Positions 17,401 through 25,537 of a DNA stretch of 64,000 nucleotides are shown here, one piece after another. Location: the NCBI GenBank assembly GCA_017512365.1, contig JAFWGQ010000058.1, positions 62,001-126,000 of the forward strand, read 5' to 3'. This stretch comes from Mogibacterium sp. (GTDB lineage Bacteria; Bacillota; Clostridia; Peptostreptococcales; Anaerovoracaceae). The position numbers and the translations under genes are program-made. Numbering within the stretch: position 1 is the stretch's first letter; each line of letters begins with the position of its first letter. The notes beneath the pieces are model-generated. The model saw only the letters and a program-made list of their open reading frames with translations, searched no databases and was not told where the DNA came from.

Positions 17401-19041
17401 GGCACTCTGGAAAAGTCTCAGAGCCCTGAATTCACTGTGGATATCAATGAGAAGCTCCGCATGAAGGGCCTGAATTCCGCTGTAAAGGCGGGATACGAGC
17501 TCGACGGATGGTACACACAGAGCGGAGTAAAATGGAACGAAGACTGGGGCGTCACTCCGGAATACTGCCTTAAGGATGAAGACGGCAAAGCGGTAAGGAA
17601 TGAAGAGCCGGGCAAAAACTATTGCTACTACACGGTCGGACTGAACGCAGTGTGGACTCCTCAGGAGGTCACGGTCGAATATAAGGAGGGAGCGCACGGC
17701 AAGTCGGATGCGCCTTCGGCAAAGACCTCTCTTGGCAAAGCGGTAGTGCTGGCGGATGCTCCGGCTGCTGACCACGGATACCTGTTCACAGGCTGGAAGG
17801 ACGGCAAGGGAGGAATGCACTCTGCAGGTGAGGAATTCCTGTTTGATGACTGGGATCTCGTAACGGGCGGGAAGCTGATATTTACTGCGCAGTACGAAGA
17901 GAAGATGCCTGAAAACCATACCATAAGCTTCGACACGGCAGGCGGTTCCTATGTCGCTCCTGTAATACAGGCCGAAGGAACTGATATTGATTCCGATGGC
18001 ATCTCTGATCCTGTAAGGGACGGATATGAGTTCAAAGGATGGGACCCTGAGATCCCGGAAACCATGCCGGGCAGGGACATGACATGCAAAGCTCAATGGG
18101 AACAAATAATCAAACAGTATACGATCAGCTTCAAAACGGCCGGAGGCAGCGTGGTCAGGCCGATCACAGCTGATGAAGGCGCTGAGCTGAAAAAGCCGGC
18201 CGACCCGAAAAAAGAGCACTATGTATTCAAGGACTGGACGCCGGCATTCCCTGCTGTGATGCCTTCAAAGGACGTGACACTCAGCGCTGCATGGGAGCCT
18301 GTTGTCTACAGGGTGACCTTCGACGCTGACGGAGGCAGGTTCGGCGACGGCAAAGGAACACAGACCGTAAGCGGGATCTACGACGCGGTGCTCACAGTTC
18401 CTGATGAGCCTGTAAGAGACAGGTACAGCTTCAGCGGATGGGACAGTGAGATACCTGCCCACATCACGGGCGATCTGACTATCCGGGCGAAATGGACGAA
18501 AACCGGACCGGATGATCCGAAACCTGAACCTGAACCTGAACCGAAACCGACGCCGGAGCCTGGACCTGAACCAAAGCCTGCGGCTTCAGAAGAGCCTGCC
18601 GCCGCTGTAGGTTCACTGCATACTATCGGGGCGGGAACAGTGAGAGTGATCTCTGCGGAAAGCATGACTGTCAGCTTCGTAAAGGCGAATGCAGCCGGGA
18701 GCAGCATCAAAGTGCCTGACAGCGTTCAGATAGGAAACAGGACATATACAGTCACGGAGATAGCGTCAGGCGCATTCAGGGGGAGCAAGGCCAAAACGGT
18801 CACTGTCGGTGCGAAAGTGAAAGTTATCAGAAGCGGCGCGTTCAGATCTTCGAAGGCGGCGACTCTCATAGTAAAGACTAAAAAGCTCACTAAAGCGAGA
18901 GTGAAGGCTTCTCTCAAAGGCTCGAAGATAAAGACCGTAAAGGTCAAAGTCGGCAGCAAAAAGGTCAATAAGAAGTACGTCAGCAAGTACAAGAAGATCT
19001 TCACGAAAAAGAACGCCGGCAGAAAAGTTCGCGTGAAATAG
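14467..19041 (+). CDS. Large secreted InlB B-repeat protein with beta-helix-like N-terminus
   Basis: This 1524-residue exported protein starts with a Sec signal peptide (about 1-32, cleavage likely after AHA). Residues 35-430 have alternating short strands and repeated 'C..i...s' turns that look like a right-handed parallel beta-helix. From about 540 to 1350 come eight or nine InlB/Listeria-Bacteroides repeats, each ending in a 'y.f.gW....' block (FDGWYLDAG, FTGWYKTAG, FVGWTTKP, LDGWYTQSG, FTGWKDG, FKGWDPEIP, FSGWDSEIP). A Pro/Glu-rich spacer and a lysine-rich C-terminus with BspA-type repeats (GAFRGSKAKTV) follow. There is no LPxTG, so attachment is probably through the basic end. A surface adhesion role is inferred from the family. 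The N-terminal third looks more AT-rich than its neighbours. Confidence 0.85.
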   Translation: MRIQLRRTVLLAVFAFAFVMAFSVCTYTAHADVVVVKGESQVANAQTFADAVEAVNSASNIKDGDSVTFRIEGNTYPGNAPEFDKRIKLEIHGVLDNDDIVKRGNESVNISNAASVEIRDLDFYCDVFIDDSMKASDVSIKRVNSYGRLEIRNAGSCSIDGTREGGSRSKVQELKVLGSTGSKVKVSVIKGIEAEEKGDYYPGYEISCAECGEISNINIDNNQLVLEHARVRKLSNVDITYNKGISSYADVHTTAFVMWDSLIDLMENCTIIANQPNTSEYNIRGRAFLADTTTLTSPDKAVGTMKNCIIYGPYTGMELRNYKCSIGTIDSCVIASKVTAILNPALGIFFTAANIDNITGDTVIFSLLDSPIYFEGTCNIESELEAADGATVGNVRIGTDSGKALFNGKDANLPDGYSWRNTESIYTKKVTPAKLRPYFTYDHAVFNYISYKCRITYHEGAGTKKPGYDKYYQSEVDGGSYFTVKGFNSDYISGVDPEVVPDPMQWRYDPKGGVPDVEERLALRADKKSYDFYPNYDFNSMYKVEFVTGAGSKVETQQVFNDNVPRKPEEPTRPGAVFDGWYLDAGCTQRYDFSESLVGSVDAERTVKLYAKWELKDCKVTFNTVKNGGRPEEQQTVTVKWGSKVTKPGNDPVYSEGSAYKHFTGWYKTAGGTTEFNFDTEIKADTTIYACFEYNHSTVTINMDGGSVPDLNAPWVRNSAGNIVYRGKVDDQISYPWDSWYSSDEPRKDHYDYGGVYQDSTFTKPVRFEDRVFWVPPTTTYYVKFVPKDYTVRYYDVSYSEYKKDTSIKPIKEESLPYGSDITYVPEDCSDRFSEWNPYTYSYNSGFSHIDNWDGKVAGMEMGLFMKENPKIIFHSDIAGTRVLERVYVRKGTSLDGYADRKAEQADYNFVGWTTKPKTDGEYSYKETLPDAEKDEDDREKYPYVGFFDFSGSMPAGDINLYPVLVRDRLRVNLNTNGGTLEKSQSPEFTVDINEKLRMKGLNSAVKAGYELDGWYTQSGVKWNEDWGVTPEYCLKDEDGKAVRNEEPGKNYCYYTVGLNAVWTPQEVTVEYKEGAHGKSDAPSAKTSLGKAVVLADAPAADHGYLFTGWKDGKGGMHSAGEEFLFDDWDLVTGGKLIFTAQYEEKMPENHTISFDTAGGSYVAPVIQAEGTDIDSDGISDPVRDGYEFKGWDPEIPETMPGRDMTCKAQWEQIIKQYTISFKTAGGSVVRPITADEGAELKKPADPKKEHYVFKDWTPAFPAVMPSKDVTLSAAWEPVVYRVTFDADGGRFGDGKGTQTVSGIYDAVLTVPDEPVRDRYSFSGWDSEIPAHITGDLTIRAKWTKTGPDDPKPEPEPEPKPTPEPGPEPKPAASEEPAAAVGSLHTIGAGTVRVISAESMTVSFVKANAAGSSIKVPDSVQIGNRTYTVTEIASGAFRGSKAKTVTVGAKVKVIRSGAFRSSKAATLIVKTKKLTKARVKASLKGSKIKTVKVKVGSKKVNKKYVSKYKKIFTKKNAGRKVRVK

Positions 19042-19120
19042 CTGAACGCTGCCGGCAGGGATGAAGCGATCCCCGTTGCCGGGGAAGCAGCAGTGATATT
19101 TGCGGACAGGCGTTTTTCAG

Positions 19121-19156
19121 GCGGGTATTATAGATTAAATCAATAATACCCGCTTT
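19121..19156 (+). terminator. Terminator after the InlB-repeat gene
   Basis: An 11-bp perfect stem, GCGGGTATTAT (19121-19131) with ATAATACCCGC (19143-19153), is followed by TTT. A smaller stem (TCCCCG/CGGGGA) lies at 19070-19085. Confidence 0.7.
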
Positions 19157-19189
19157 GAAATGGGAGTATATTTGTTGTGTACGGAAAAC

Positions 19190-19245
19190 GGCCGGGGGGA
19201 CAGACCCCCTGACCAAAAGTGGCCGGGGGGTCTGTCCCCCTGACC
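19190..19245. repeat. Pair of GGGGG-ACAGA-CCCCC palindromes, REP-like
   Basis: Two 25-bp palindromes in opposite orientation (19190-19214 with centre ACAGA, 19221-19245 with centre TCTGT) are separated by 6 bases, just upstream of yedF. A second such pair occurs at 57660-57730. The arms differ a little (CCGGGGGG...CCCCCTGACC here, CCAGGGGG...CCCCCTGGCC there), but the core is the same. Short palindromes of this kind are often spread by REP-associated IS200-like transposases; none is in the window. Confidence 0.75.
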
Positions 19246-19274
19246 GGAATTATTAAATGACCGGAGGTAATAAT

Positions 19275-19850
19275 ATGAGAATCGATGCAGGCGGCAAGCA
19301 GTGCCCGATCCCTGTGATCATGGCAAAGAAGGAACTCGAAGCAGGCAAGCAGGATGTTGAGATCATCGTTGACGGCCCTACTCAGATAGGAAACCTCACA
19401 AGACTCGGCGACGCTCTCGGAAGACCTGCCACAAACGAGCCTTTCGGAGACAAGTTCCTCGTGAAGTTCGCGAACGGCGAGACAAAGATGGGCGCGACAG
19501 TAGCGGAGGCAGGCACTTACGCCGTATTCTTCAATAAGGATTCGATCGGAACGAACGAGGGCGAGCTCGGACAGAACCTCGCCAAGATGGCGATCTTTAC
19601 GCTCAGCGAGTCCGAGAACATCCCTTCATACGTTCTCTTCATGAATGAGGGAGTCAAGCTGGTGACGGGCGTTGAGCCTCAGATCGTCGAGAATCTGAAC
19701 ACTCTCATTGAGAAGGGCACGCAGGTGCTGGTATGCGGAACATGCCTGAACTTCTACGGCCTCAAGGACGAGATCAAGGTCGGAACTGTCAGCAACATGT
19801 ACGACATCCTCGGCGCCATGCAGGAGGTCAGCAAGGTCATAAAGCTGTGA
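19275..19850 (+). CDS. yedF: Selenium-metabolism-type sulfurtransferase-like protein YedF
   Basis: This 191-residue protein has a TusA-like domain with CPIP (residues 10-13, the sulfur- or selenium-carrying Cys10) and a C-terminal DsrE-like domain containing VCGTCLNFYG. This two-part form is the YedF family found in selenium-using organisms, often near selD. Selenium handling is a family-level expectation; no selA/B/C/D gene is in the window. The following gene carries a DUF3343 domain, another typical partner. GGAGG (19263-19267) sets the start at 19275. Isoleucine is mostly ATC, unlike the ATA-rich neighbours, which suggests strong expression. Confidence 0.88.
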   Translation: MRIDAGGKQCPIPVIMAKKELEAGKQDVEIIVDGPTQIGNLTRLGDALGRPATNEPFGDKFLVKFANGETKMGATVAEAGTYAVFFNKDSIGTNEGELGQNLAKMAIFTLSESENIPSYVLFMNEGVKLVTGVEPQIVENLNTLIEKGTQVLVCGTCLNFYGLKDEIKVGTVSNMYDILGAMQEVSKVIKL

Positions 19851-19889
19851 TCGCTGCGAAACAATCGAAAAAACTATCGGAGCAGGCTC

Positions 19890-19916
19890 TTTACAGGGTC
19901 TGTTTTATTGTATAAT
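19890..19916 (+). promoter_or_regulatory. Promoter of the DUF3343-HAD gene
   Basis: TATAAT (19911-19916) lies 40 bases before ATG 19957, with TTTACA (19890-19895) as a possible -35 box at a short 15-base spacing. Confidence 0.5.
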
Positions 19917-19956
19917 TAATTAGTTAGCGGCAATACCGTATACAGAAGGAAGTTTT

Positions 19957-20874
19957 ATGGAAGAATATTATCTGATCACATTCGAATCCACACATGCGGC
20001 CATCTCGACGGAAAAGCTCCTGAAGCCGGCGGAGGTCACCATAATGCCGGTCCCGAGGTTCATCTCGGCGAGCTGCGGCATATCCGTGCGCATCCGCCCG
20101 GACAAAAGAAAAGCAGCGGAAGACATCTTCAGGGCTGACAGCAGGCTGGGCCCCGAAGAGTACGCTTATTACCGCATAAGGACGGACAGGGAATCGGGAA
20201 AGGTGAGATGCAACAGGATCAACATGGACAAAAATGACACCATGGTCATTTTCGATCTGGACGGGACTCTGTGGGACTCATCGGCAAACGTAGCCGCCTC
20301 GTGGAACGTCGTCCTTGAACGCGAGTACGGCAGCAGGAAGGTACTTACTGCTGAAGACATTTCGAGCAATATGGGCAAGACGATGATCCAGATCGCGGAT
20401 ATCCATTTCGACTGGCTGCCGGAGGAGGAACGCTACGAACTGTCGCACAAGTGCGAGGTGTACGAGAACGAATACATCACTGAGCACGGCGGCGAGCTGT
20501 ACGAGGGAGTAAGGGAGACTCTGGCCGCACTGAGAGAAAGAGGCACGGCGATGAGCGTCGTCAGCAACTGTCAGCTGGATTACGTCAAAGCCTTCATGGA
20601 CTCGATGGACATGTGGGACTATTTCTGCGATTACGAGGAGTGGGGACGGACGTTCAGGTCCAAGGCCGAGAACATCAGGCTCGTGATGGAACGCAACGGA
20701 ACGGACAGGGCCGTTTATGTCGGAGACATACAGAGAGATTCCGACGCCGCTCACGAGGCGGGGATCCCGTGCATATGGGCGAAATACGGCTTCGGCGAGA
20801 TAAGCGACGCGATAGCCGGGCTCGACAGCTTCAGCGAGCTTCCCGGAGTTCTGGAGGAGCACGGATTCATCTGA
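19957..20874 (+). CDS. Fusion of a DUF3343 (Se/S-carrier-like) domain with a HAD-family phosphatase
   Basis: This is one continuous 305-residue protein. Residues 1-85 match DUF3343: YYLITFESTHAAISTEKLL, then the single conserved cysteine in ISASCGISVRI (Cys40), where a persulfide or selenide could sit. Residues 95-305 are a HAD hydrolase of the phosphoglycolate-phosphatase type, with FDLDGTLW (Asp100 nucleophile, Asp102), VVSNCQ, a lysine in RSKAENI, and GDIQRDSDAAHEAG. DUF3343 proteins are normally about 80-90 residues and separate. No frameshift or stop lies at the junction, although an internal ATG (about residue 90 or 96) could make a free HAD. It has its own promoter and AGAAGGAAG ribosome site, directly after yedF. 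Confidence 0.82.
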   Translation: MEEYYLITFESTHAAISTEKLLKPAEVTIMPVPRFISASCGISVRIRPDKRKAAEDIFRADSRLGPEEYAYYRIRTDRESGKVRCNRINMDKNDTMVIFDLDGTLWDSSANVAASWNVVLEREYGSRKVLTAEDISSNMGKTMIQIADIHFDWLPEEERYELSHKCEVYENEYITEHGGELYEGVRETLAALRERGTAMSVVSNCQLDYVKAFMDSMDMWDYFCDYEEWGRTFRSKAENIRLVMERNGTDRAVYVGDIQRDSDAAHEAGIPCIWAKYGFGEISDAIAGLDSFSELPGVLEEHGFI

Positions 20875-20900
20875 TAAAACGATCCCGGGGAGAGATCATC

Positions 20901-22235
20901 ATGAAACTCAACAACAAACGGACCGTTCTGGTAGGTCTGGCATTCCTGTCGATATGCGCATTCTGGCAGATGTACGACAGCGTCATTCCTCTGATACTTA
21001 CGAAGACATTCCATCTTCATGAGACTTTTTCGGGAGCCATCATGGCTGCCGACAATGTGCTCGCGCTCTTTCTGCTGCCTTTCTTCGGCACGCTTTCGGA
21101 CAGGACGAGCGCAAGGACGGGAAAGAGGACGCCGTACATAGTGCTCGGCACGGCGGCGGCGGTCATACTTCTGAACGCGCTGCCTCTGATCGACAATTCA
21201 TACTACGCTGAGCCGTCCGCCGGCAAGATGGTCGCCTTCGTGGTGCTGCTCGGACTGCTGCTCATCGCGATGGGCACATACAGATCGCCTGCGGTAGCTC
21301 TGATGCCTGATGTCACGCCCAAGCCGCTGCGCTCGCGCGCGAACGCCATCATCAACCTGATGGGGGCGGTCGGCGGGATCATCTATCTGGCGGTGGCTGC
21401 TGTTATGTATCCGAATTCAAGGGTGGCCGGACTCGAGCACGTCAACTATCAGCCGCTCTTCATCGTGGTCGGAGGCATAATGGCCGTTTCCATCCTTGTG
21501 ATGAGACTCACCGTAAACGAGCCTGAGCTGGCAGCGGAGAACCGGAGACTCGAAGCGGAGCATCCCGAGTGGAACCTCGCCGAGGACGACGGATCCGGCA
21601 ACGAGGTGCTGCCTCCTGCTGTAAAGAAGAGCCTGGCGTTCCTGCTCGCGTCGATAGCCCTGTGGTTCATAGGCTACAACGGCATAACGACGTGGTTCAC
21701 AACATATGTCGACAAGGTGATGGGCCAGGGACTCGGCGGAGCGTCGACCTGTCTGCTGATCGCCACCGGCGGAGCCATCATCTCGTATATCCCTATAGGA
21801 AGCCTTGCACATAAGGTAGGCCGCAAGAGGACCATCATGATCGGCGTGCTGCTTCTGGCGGCATGCTTCATGGCGTGCTTTTTCCTGACGACCGCCTTCC
21901 ACGAGATCAATGCGGTAATGTTCGTCATATTCGCTCTCATCGGCTTCGCCTGGGCCGCGATAAACGTCAACTCGCTGCCTATGGTGGTCGAGATGTGCAG
22001 AGGCTCCGACATCGGCAAGTTCACGGGCTACTACTACACGGCTTCGATGGCCGCCCAGGTCGTCACGCCTGTGCTCGCGGGCTTCCTGATGAGGAACGTA
22101 AGCTATAGGGTGCTCTTCCCGTACGCGTCACTGTTCGTGCTGGCGAGCTTTGCGACCATGATCATGGTCAGGCACGGAGATGCCGCGCCTGAGGTCAAAC
22201 ACGGGCTTGAAGCATTCGAGGACATGGAAGACTGA
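20901..22235 (+). CDS. MFS transporter, sugar:cation symporter-like
   Basis: This 444-residue membrane protein has about 12 helices. Its DRTSARTGKRTPYIVLG loop between helices 2 and 3 is typical of the GPH/SLC45-like sugar:cation symporter group, and a second basic loop (HKVGRKRTIMIG) lies in the C-terminal half. The middle loop (about 200-240) is acidic. The substrate is not predictable; sugars or glycosides are usual for the group. GGGGAGAG precedes ATG 20901. It ends one base before the glycerophosphodiesterase start, so the two are co-transcribed. Confidence 0.85.
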   Translation: MKLNNKRTVLVGLAFLSICAFWQMYDSVIPLILTKTFHLHETFSGAIMAADNVLALFLLPFFGTLSDRTSARTGKRTPYIVLGTAAAVILLNALPLIDNSYYAEPSAGKMVAFVVLLGLLLIAMGTYRSPAVALMPDVTPKPLRSRANAIINLMGAVGGIIYLAVAAVMYPNSRVAGLEHVNYQPLFIVVGGIMAVSILVMRLTVNEPELAAENRRLEAEHPEWNLAEDDGSGNEVLPPAVKKSLAFLLASIALWFIGYNGITTWFTTYVDKVMGQGLGGASTCLLIATGGAIISYIPIGSLAHKVGRKRTIMIGVLLLAACFMACFFLTTAFHEINAVMFVIFALIGFAWAAINVNSLPMVVEMCRGSDIGKFTGYYYTASMAAQVVTPVLAGFLMRNVSYRVLFPYASLFVLASFATMIMVRHGDAAPEVKHGLEAFEDMED

Positions 22236-22236
22236 A

Positions 22237-23022
22237 ATGAAAAGGAATAAAGATCTGGCAGACATGTACGCGCACAGAGGATACCACGACAAGCCGGAGA
22301 TCCCCGAGAACTCCATGGCTGCCTTCAGGCGCGCAATAAAGTACGGCCTCCCGACGGAGATAGATGTCCACCGCATCGCCGACGGCACTCTCGTGATATT
22401 CCACGATGATGATCTCGAACGCGTGACAGGCGTGAAGGGCGTGATCGAAGACTACGACATCACCAACCTGAGGAAGCTGAGACTCGAAGGCACTGACGAG
22501 ATGATCCCTACATTCGACGAGGTGCTCGATCTGTACGAGGATACGGGCCTTCCGCTTCTCATAGAACTCAAGGTGAACAGGAGGAATTACGCCGCGCTCA
22601 CGAGGGCCGTGGCGGAAAGGCTAGACAGATACAGAGGGCGCTTCGCGGTGCAGAGCTTCGACCCGAGGGTCCTTCTTGAGCTCAGAAAGATCAGGCCGCA
22701 GTTCACGAGGGGACAGCTGTCCCAGGATTTCCATAAAAAGAAAGAGGGCCTCGCGTTCTATCAGGCGGCTTTCCTGACCAATCTGTGGCTCAATATACTG
22801 ACGAAGCCCGACTTCATATCCTATAAGTACAAAGACAGGAAAAACAGAGCGCTGAGGAGATCGGTCGACAAGAGAGGAAAGACGGAGGCGTCCTGGACCA
22901 TACGCACTCCGAAGTCGCTGAGAGCAGCTGTAAAGGCGGGCTGCATACCTATATTCGAAAAGATAGAACCGGAAGACCTTAAGGAAATACTCGGCATCGA
23001 GCCGGAGGAGGACAAAAGATGA
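22237..23022 (+). CDS. Glycerophosphodiester phosphodiesterase
   Basis: This 261-residue cytoplasmic GDPD enzyme splits glycerophosphodiesters into glycerol-3-phosphate and an alcohol. The catalytic set is visible: His13-Arg14 (YAHRG), Glu41 and Asp43 (TEIDVH), and His56 (VIFHDDDL). Lys in IELKVN is the usual later metal/substrate contact. The C-terminal 60 residues are basic and less conserved. The start lies one base after the MFS stop. The MFS carrier could import its substrate, but that is inference. Confidence 0.9.
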   Translation: MKRNKDLADMYAHRGYHDKPEIPENSMAAFRRAIKYGLPTEIDVHRIADGTLVIFHDDDLERVTGVKGVIEDYDITNLRKLRLEGTDEMIPTFDEVLDLYEDTGLPLLIELKVNRRNYAALTRAVAERLDRYRGRFAVQSFDPRVLLELRKIRPQFTRGQLSQDFHKKKEGLAFYQAAFLTNLWLNILTKPDFISYKYKDRKNRALRRSVDKRGKTEASWTIRTPKSLRAAVKAGCIPIFEKIEPEDLKEILGIEPEEDKR

Positions 23023-23219
23023 CTGAAAGGAAAATGAAAAAGATCATGAAGAGGGAAGCGCGCCGCAAAAGGGCCAGAGGCATAGGAGCCTTCGCGGGAA
23101 CCGCTACGGCCTTCGCCATACTGGGTGTTCTGTACGGCGGCGACATGAAGAAGGAAGCAAAGCTCGCGGCCGGAGAGATAAAGGCAAAGCTGGGACTGGC
23201 TGAAAAGGAGAACGCATGA
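23019..23219 (+). CDS. Small basic protein with one hydrophobic segment, unknown
   Basis: This 66-residue protein has an N-terminal run of Lys/Arg (about 1-20), a hydrophobic stretch GAFAGTATAFAILGVLYGG (23-41) that could span or lie in the membrane, and a charged amphipathic tail. The ATG overlaps the previous stop, and its own end overlaps the next start (ATGA), so it is translated as part of the operon. I recognise no family. Confidence 0.6.
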   Translation: MTERKMKKIMKREARRKRARGIGAFAGTATAFAILGVLYGGDMKKEAKLAAGEIKAKLGLAEKENA

Positions 23220-24073
23220 GAAACAAAAGAAGAGACGGAGTAAGAGTCAGGGGACTTGACGGATACCACAACATCCTCCCGTATGTCATGCCTAAAAGGA
23301 CAGAGGCGGAGGTATCGCTGACGGAGCAGTTCGACGTAACTGACCTAGTGAAGTACATGAAGGAGAGGAATGAAAAGGAGGGCACGAACCTCAAGATCTT
23401 CCACGCGATCTGCACGGCTGTCGCGAGGACCGTCTATCACAGGCCGAGGCTCAACTGGTTCATCTCGGGCAGGACCTTCTACGAAAGGAAGGACATCACG
23501 CTTTCCTTCGTCGTAAAGCAGAAGTTCAGGGACGACGCGGACGAGACCCTCATGTTCCTCAAGGTGGAGCCTGACATGAATATCGACTCGGTATCGAAGA
23601 TGATACTCGGAGACGTAGAGAAGGTCCGCAGGGAGAAATCCAACGACCTCGACAAGCTCATGAACTTCGTGGGAAGCCTGCCGAGACCTGTCCTCGAGCT
23701 GTTCTTCGGCTCACTCAGAGTCCTCGAGTACCACGGGATCATGCCTAAGAGCCTGACTAACGGCGATCCGAATTACTCGTCGGTGCTGCTCGCGAACCTC
23801 GGATCGATAGGAGCGGACTCCTGCTACCATCACCTGAGCAACTACGGCACATGCTCGTTCATGATCACCATAGGCGTGCTCCACAAGGAGCAGAAGCTCA
23901 TGTATGACGGGACGTGGCAGGAGAGAGACGTCATCAACTGCACTTTCACGCTTGACGAGAGGCTTTCGGACGGTTTCTACAACGCCAAGTCCCTCAGGAT
24001 AGCCAAGTACCTGCTCGAGCATCCTGAATCGCTCGCCGAGGAGATACGCAGACCTGTGCCTGTGGAGCTCTGA
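23216..24073 (+). CDS. Stand-alone E2-type acyltransferase-fold protein lacking the catalytic histidine
   Basis: This 285-residue protein has the fold of the catalytic core of 2-oxo-acid dehydrogenase E2 (PF00198), related to chloramphenicol acetyltransferase, without any lipoyl or subunit-binding domain. Regions such as LKIFHAICTAVARTVYHRPRLNW and the C-terminal LDERLSDGFYNAKSL align with E2 cores. The catalytic motif is usually DHRxxDG; here residues 247-253 are D-E-R-L-S-D-G, so the active-site His is Glu248. The Asp and Gly remain. It may be a pseudo-enzyme or use another acceptor. No E1 or E3 genes are nearby. It is part of the MFS-GDPD operon. Confidence 0.72.
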   Translation: MRNKRRDGVRVRGLDGYHNILPYVMPKRTEAEVSLTEQFDVTDLVKYMKERNEKEGTNLKIFHAICTAVARTVYHRPRLNWFISGRTFYERKDITLSFVVKQKFRDDADETLMFLKVEPDMNIDSVSKMILGDVEKVRREKSNDLDKLMNFVGSLPRPVLELFFGSLRVLEYHGIMPKSLTNGDPNYSSVLLANLGSIGADSCYHHLSNYGTCSFMITIGVLHKEQKLMYDGTWQERDVINCTFTLDERLSDGFYNAKSLRIAKYLLEHPESLAEEIRRPVPVEL

Positions 24074-24120
24074 CAAAAAACTGCGGGAACGGATCTGACG
24101 GAAAGGGAAAGGACTGTACG

Positions 24121-25491
24121 ATGGGCAGAAAGGAAGAGAAAAAAGCCGGGAAGGACAGGGCGAAAAAAGGCTTCTGGGCCGGACTCGGATGGTGGAGGAT
24201 CCCGATAATCGTCGTCATGATCGCAGCCGGTCTGTTCGTGCTGACGAATGCAGTCAACTACGGCGTGTCGCTCAGCCTCAGACATTACATCGACAGCTTC
24301 GATCCTGTCGATTACAGCGGCGTCGACAGAGCCGTGCCTGAGTTCGATACACCGAAAGGCTGCTATGCCTTTACGACCGACAGGGATCTCAGGATCATGT
24401 TCATCACCGACATACACCTGGGCGGCGGGTTCTTCAGAGCCGGAAGAGACCGCAAGACTGTACGCGAAGTGATCACAATGCTGCAGAAAGAGAAACCCGA
24501 TCTGGTCATACTCGGGGGAGACAACACCTTTGCCGTTCCGGGCCCGATATACCACGGAGGAGGCACGCTCAACAACCACATGGCTGCCCGCGATGTAATT
24601 GAGATATTCGATCACGAAGGCGTGTACTTTACGACAGTATTCGGCAATCACGACACTGAAGTCTTCGGATACACAAACAGGCAGCGGCTCGCCAATCTGT
24701 ACATGAGGAGCGAATTCGAATACTGCATATTCAATGAGGAGTACTCAGACGGAGGCGATCTGCCGTCAGTAAGCAATCAGATAGTGCTCGTAAAGAATTC
24801 AAAGGGAGACATAACAAAGGCGCTGCTTCTTCTGGACAGCAACGCATATGTGGATGACAGCGTCGAAGCTGTGCTCAACTGGGATTATGACATCATAAGA
24901 GACGGCGAAGTCGACTGGGCGGCGGGCAGACTGAAGAAGCTCGGCAGCCCGGATACGGTGGCCTTCTTCCACATACCTACCAGCGAATACCGCATCGCGT
25001 ACGAAGAACTCGACGCCAACGGCTACGAGGATACCGAAGATACGAAATACATAGGCGGAGTCTGGGACGAGCTAGTGGATGAGACCGCAAACAGCTGCAT
25101 ATGGCACGGCGGGATCACCAGGACGGATGTGCCGCTTGCGGACATAGACAAATTCTTCGAGACTCTCGGACCGGACGGGATGAACGTGCTCGAGGGCTGC
25201 TACTGCGGACACGACCATGTCAATAACGCCTGGGTCAACTATAAGGGCGTGGATCTGTGCTACGGATACTCGATAGACAATATCGCATACAAGGATCTCG
25301 ACATGTCAGGCCTGCAGAGAGGCGCCACGATCATCACGATCGCTCCGGACGGCACGAGAACGACTGAGTACAAAAATGCATATCTTGACTACGGCATTCC
25401 GGCCAGAACAGGAGGCTTCAGTATCTATACAGACAGATACTACTACGACGGGGCAAGGCCTGAGGGCGTCATGCCTGCGTACAAAAACTGA
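24121..25491 (+). CDS. Membrane-anchored calcineurin-like metallophosphoesterase
   Basis: This 456-residue protein has a basic start, one membrane helix (about 26-45) and an extracytoplasmic phosphoesterase domain. Metal ligands appear in the usual order: D97 and H99 (ITDIHLGG), D134 (GGDN), N176-H177 (GNHDTE), a late His (IWHGG) and CGHDH. The N-terminal helix with positive residues before it places the enzyme outside the cell membrane. The substrate is unknown; relatives act on nucleotides, phospholipid head groups or phosphoproteins. It begins 47 bases after the acyltransferase. Confidence 0.85.
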   Translation: MGRKEEKKAGKDRAKKGFWAGLGWWRIPIIVVMIAAGLFVLTNAVNYGVSLSLRHYIDSFDPVDYSGVDRAVPEFDTPKGCYAFTTDRDLRIMFITDIHLGGGFFRAGRDRKTVREVITMLQKEKPDLVILGGDNTFAVPGPIYHGGGTLNNHMAARDVIEIFDHEGVYFTTVFGNHDTEVFGYTNRQRLANLYMRSEFEYCIFNEEYSDGGDLPSVSNQIVLVKNSKGDITKALLLLDSNAYVDDSVEAVLNWDYDIIRDGEVDWAAGRLKKLGSPDTVAFFHIPTSEYRIAYEELDANGYEDTEDTKYIGGVWDELVDETANSCIWHGGITRTDVPLADIDKFFETLGPDGMNVLEGCYCGHDHVNNAWVNYKGVDLCYGYSIDNIAYKDLDMSGLQRGATIITIAPDGTRTTEYKNAYLDYGIPARTGGFSIYTDRYYYDGARPEGVMPAYKN

Positions 25492-25517
25492 ACAGCTGAT
25501 GCTTTTCTGAGGGTAAA

Positions 25518-25537
25518 GGGCAAGTAAGGGCAAGTAA
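25518..25537 (+). repeat. Tandem duplication of GGGCAAGTAA at a ribosome site
   Basis: The 10-base word GGGCAAGTAA occurs twice back to back, ending directly at ATG 25538. It displaces any normal Shine-Dalgarno site and may alter translation of the Cys-rich membrane protein. Confidence 0.7.

Noticed and set aside
14467..19041. Sortase-anchored surface protein
   Set aside because: The C-terminus has no LPxTG motif, membrane helix or usual sorting tail; it ends in a basic repeat region.
19190..19245. Insertion sequence ends
   Set aside because: The palindromes are not flanking any transposase or target duplication, so only a REP-like repeat is supported.
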